From the NCBI GenBank assembly GCA_046583095.1, contig JAYGDB010000011.1, positions 1 through 14,129 on the forward strand: DNA of 14,129 nt, given 5' to 3'. Under the pieces are notes generated by a model, which was not told the origin of the DNA, made no database searches, and worked only from the letters and a program-made list of their open reading frames with translations. Origin of the DNA: JAJDAN01 sp046583095 (GTDB lineage Bacteria > Myxococcota_A > UBA9160 > UBA4427). Numbering within the stretch: the first letter of the stretch is position 1; the number at the start of each line of letters is the position of its first letter. The translations under genes and the position numbers were made by a program. Of the stretch, positions 13,897-14,129 are shown in pieces.

Positions 13897-14129
13897 ATGA
13901 GTCTCATCCTCACCCTGATCGCCGTCCTCATCGCCGTCGTTCTCCTCGCCGCCGTCGCCCAGGAGTGGCGCTACCACCGCAAGCGCCGCGATATCGTGAT
14001 GGACAAGCAGCCCCTCTTCCACAATGCGAAGGCGCTGCACGTCATCACTGCACTCAAACTCGGCCCCGATCAAGCGCTGCTCCCCGGCGTAAGAGCCTTC
14101 GTCGACGGCCTCGAGGCTGCCGGGGCCCT
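13897..14129 (+). CDS. Membrane-anchored protein of unknown function, cut by right edge
   Basis: Seventy-seven codons are visible from ATG 13897, preceded by CGGAG six to seven bases upstream; the gene continues past the window. Residues 2-21 (SLILTLIAVLIAVVLLAAVA) form one N-terminal membrane helix, followed by the basic stretch EWRYHRKRRD. After that, LFHNAKALHVITALKL and PGVRAFVDGLEAAG resemble the start of a small ferredoxin-like alpha/beta domain, though I cannot name the family. It is 48 bp downstream of the hydrolase gene on the same strand, so probably in the same transcript. Confidence 0.7.
   Translation, partial: MSLILTLIAVLIAVVLLAAVAQEWRYHRKRRDIVMDKQPLFHNAKALHVITALKLGPDQALLPGVRAFVDGLEAAGA

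Overview
The window is high-GC DNA, richest on the right, from a Gram-negative bacterium. Evidence for this is a PEP-CTERM tail (a signal of outer-membrane bacteria that use exosortase), a wax ester synthase/DGAT, a MAPEG protein, an N-acyl-D-amino-acid deacylase-type amidohydrolase and a large DUF3604 protein. This gene set resembles uncultured deltaproteobacterial/Myxococcota-like or marine proteobacterial genomes. That placement is inference, and the sequence alone does not fix the taxon.

Left part (1-4366). A truncated membrane-anchored spermidine-synthase-like gene runs off the left edge (+). After it come about 420 bases without a convincing gene, the first copy of an 87-bp dispersed repeat, and a PEP-CTERM gene tail with no 5' end. 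Next are an acyltransferase-3 membrane protein (-), the last 176 codons of an aldehyde dehydrogenase (-), a second repeat copy, and an 81-codon membrane-protein remnant (+). The gene fragments abut the repeat copies almost to the base. This part therefore looks like a rearranged, decaying accessory stretch.

Middle part (4476-8356). A WS/DGAT gene (-) and a class-C-beta-lactamase-like serine hydrolase gene (+) diverge from a 380-bp region that holds a good sigma-70-type promoter for WS/DGAT, with a 13-bp palindrome on its -35 box. The third repeat copy follows the serine hydrolase gene and precedes a small MAPEG gene whose Shine-Dalgarno can fold into a hairpin.

Right part (8402-14129). A leftward pair (DUF3604 protein, then amidohydrolase, 47 bp apart with a hairpin between) diverges from a rightward set (TetR regulator, 16-codon mini-ORF, epoxide-hydrolase-like alpha/beta hydrolase, a membrane-anchored protein cut by the right edge). 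The shared start region holds six alternating ACTCTC/GAGAGT hexamers forming palindromes. The likely reading is that the TetR protein controls itself and both arms.

The two most interesting features are the 87-bp direct repeat, present in three copies and marking gene truncations, and the dense TetR operator array. No RNA genes, CRISPR array or complete insertion sequence were seen.
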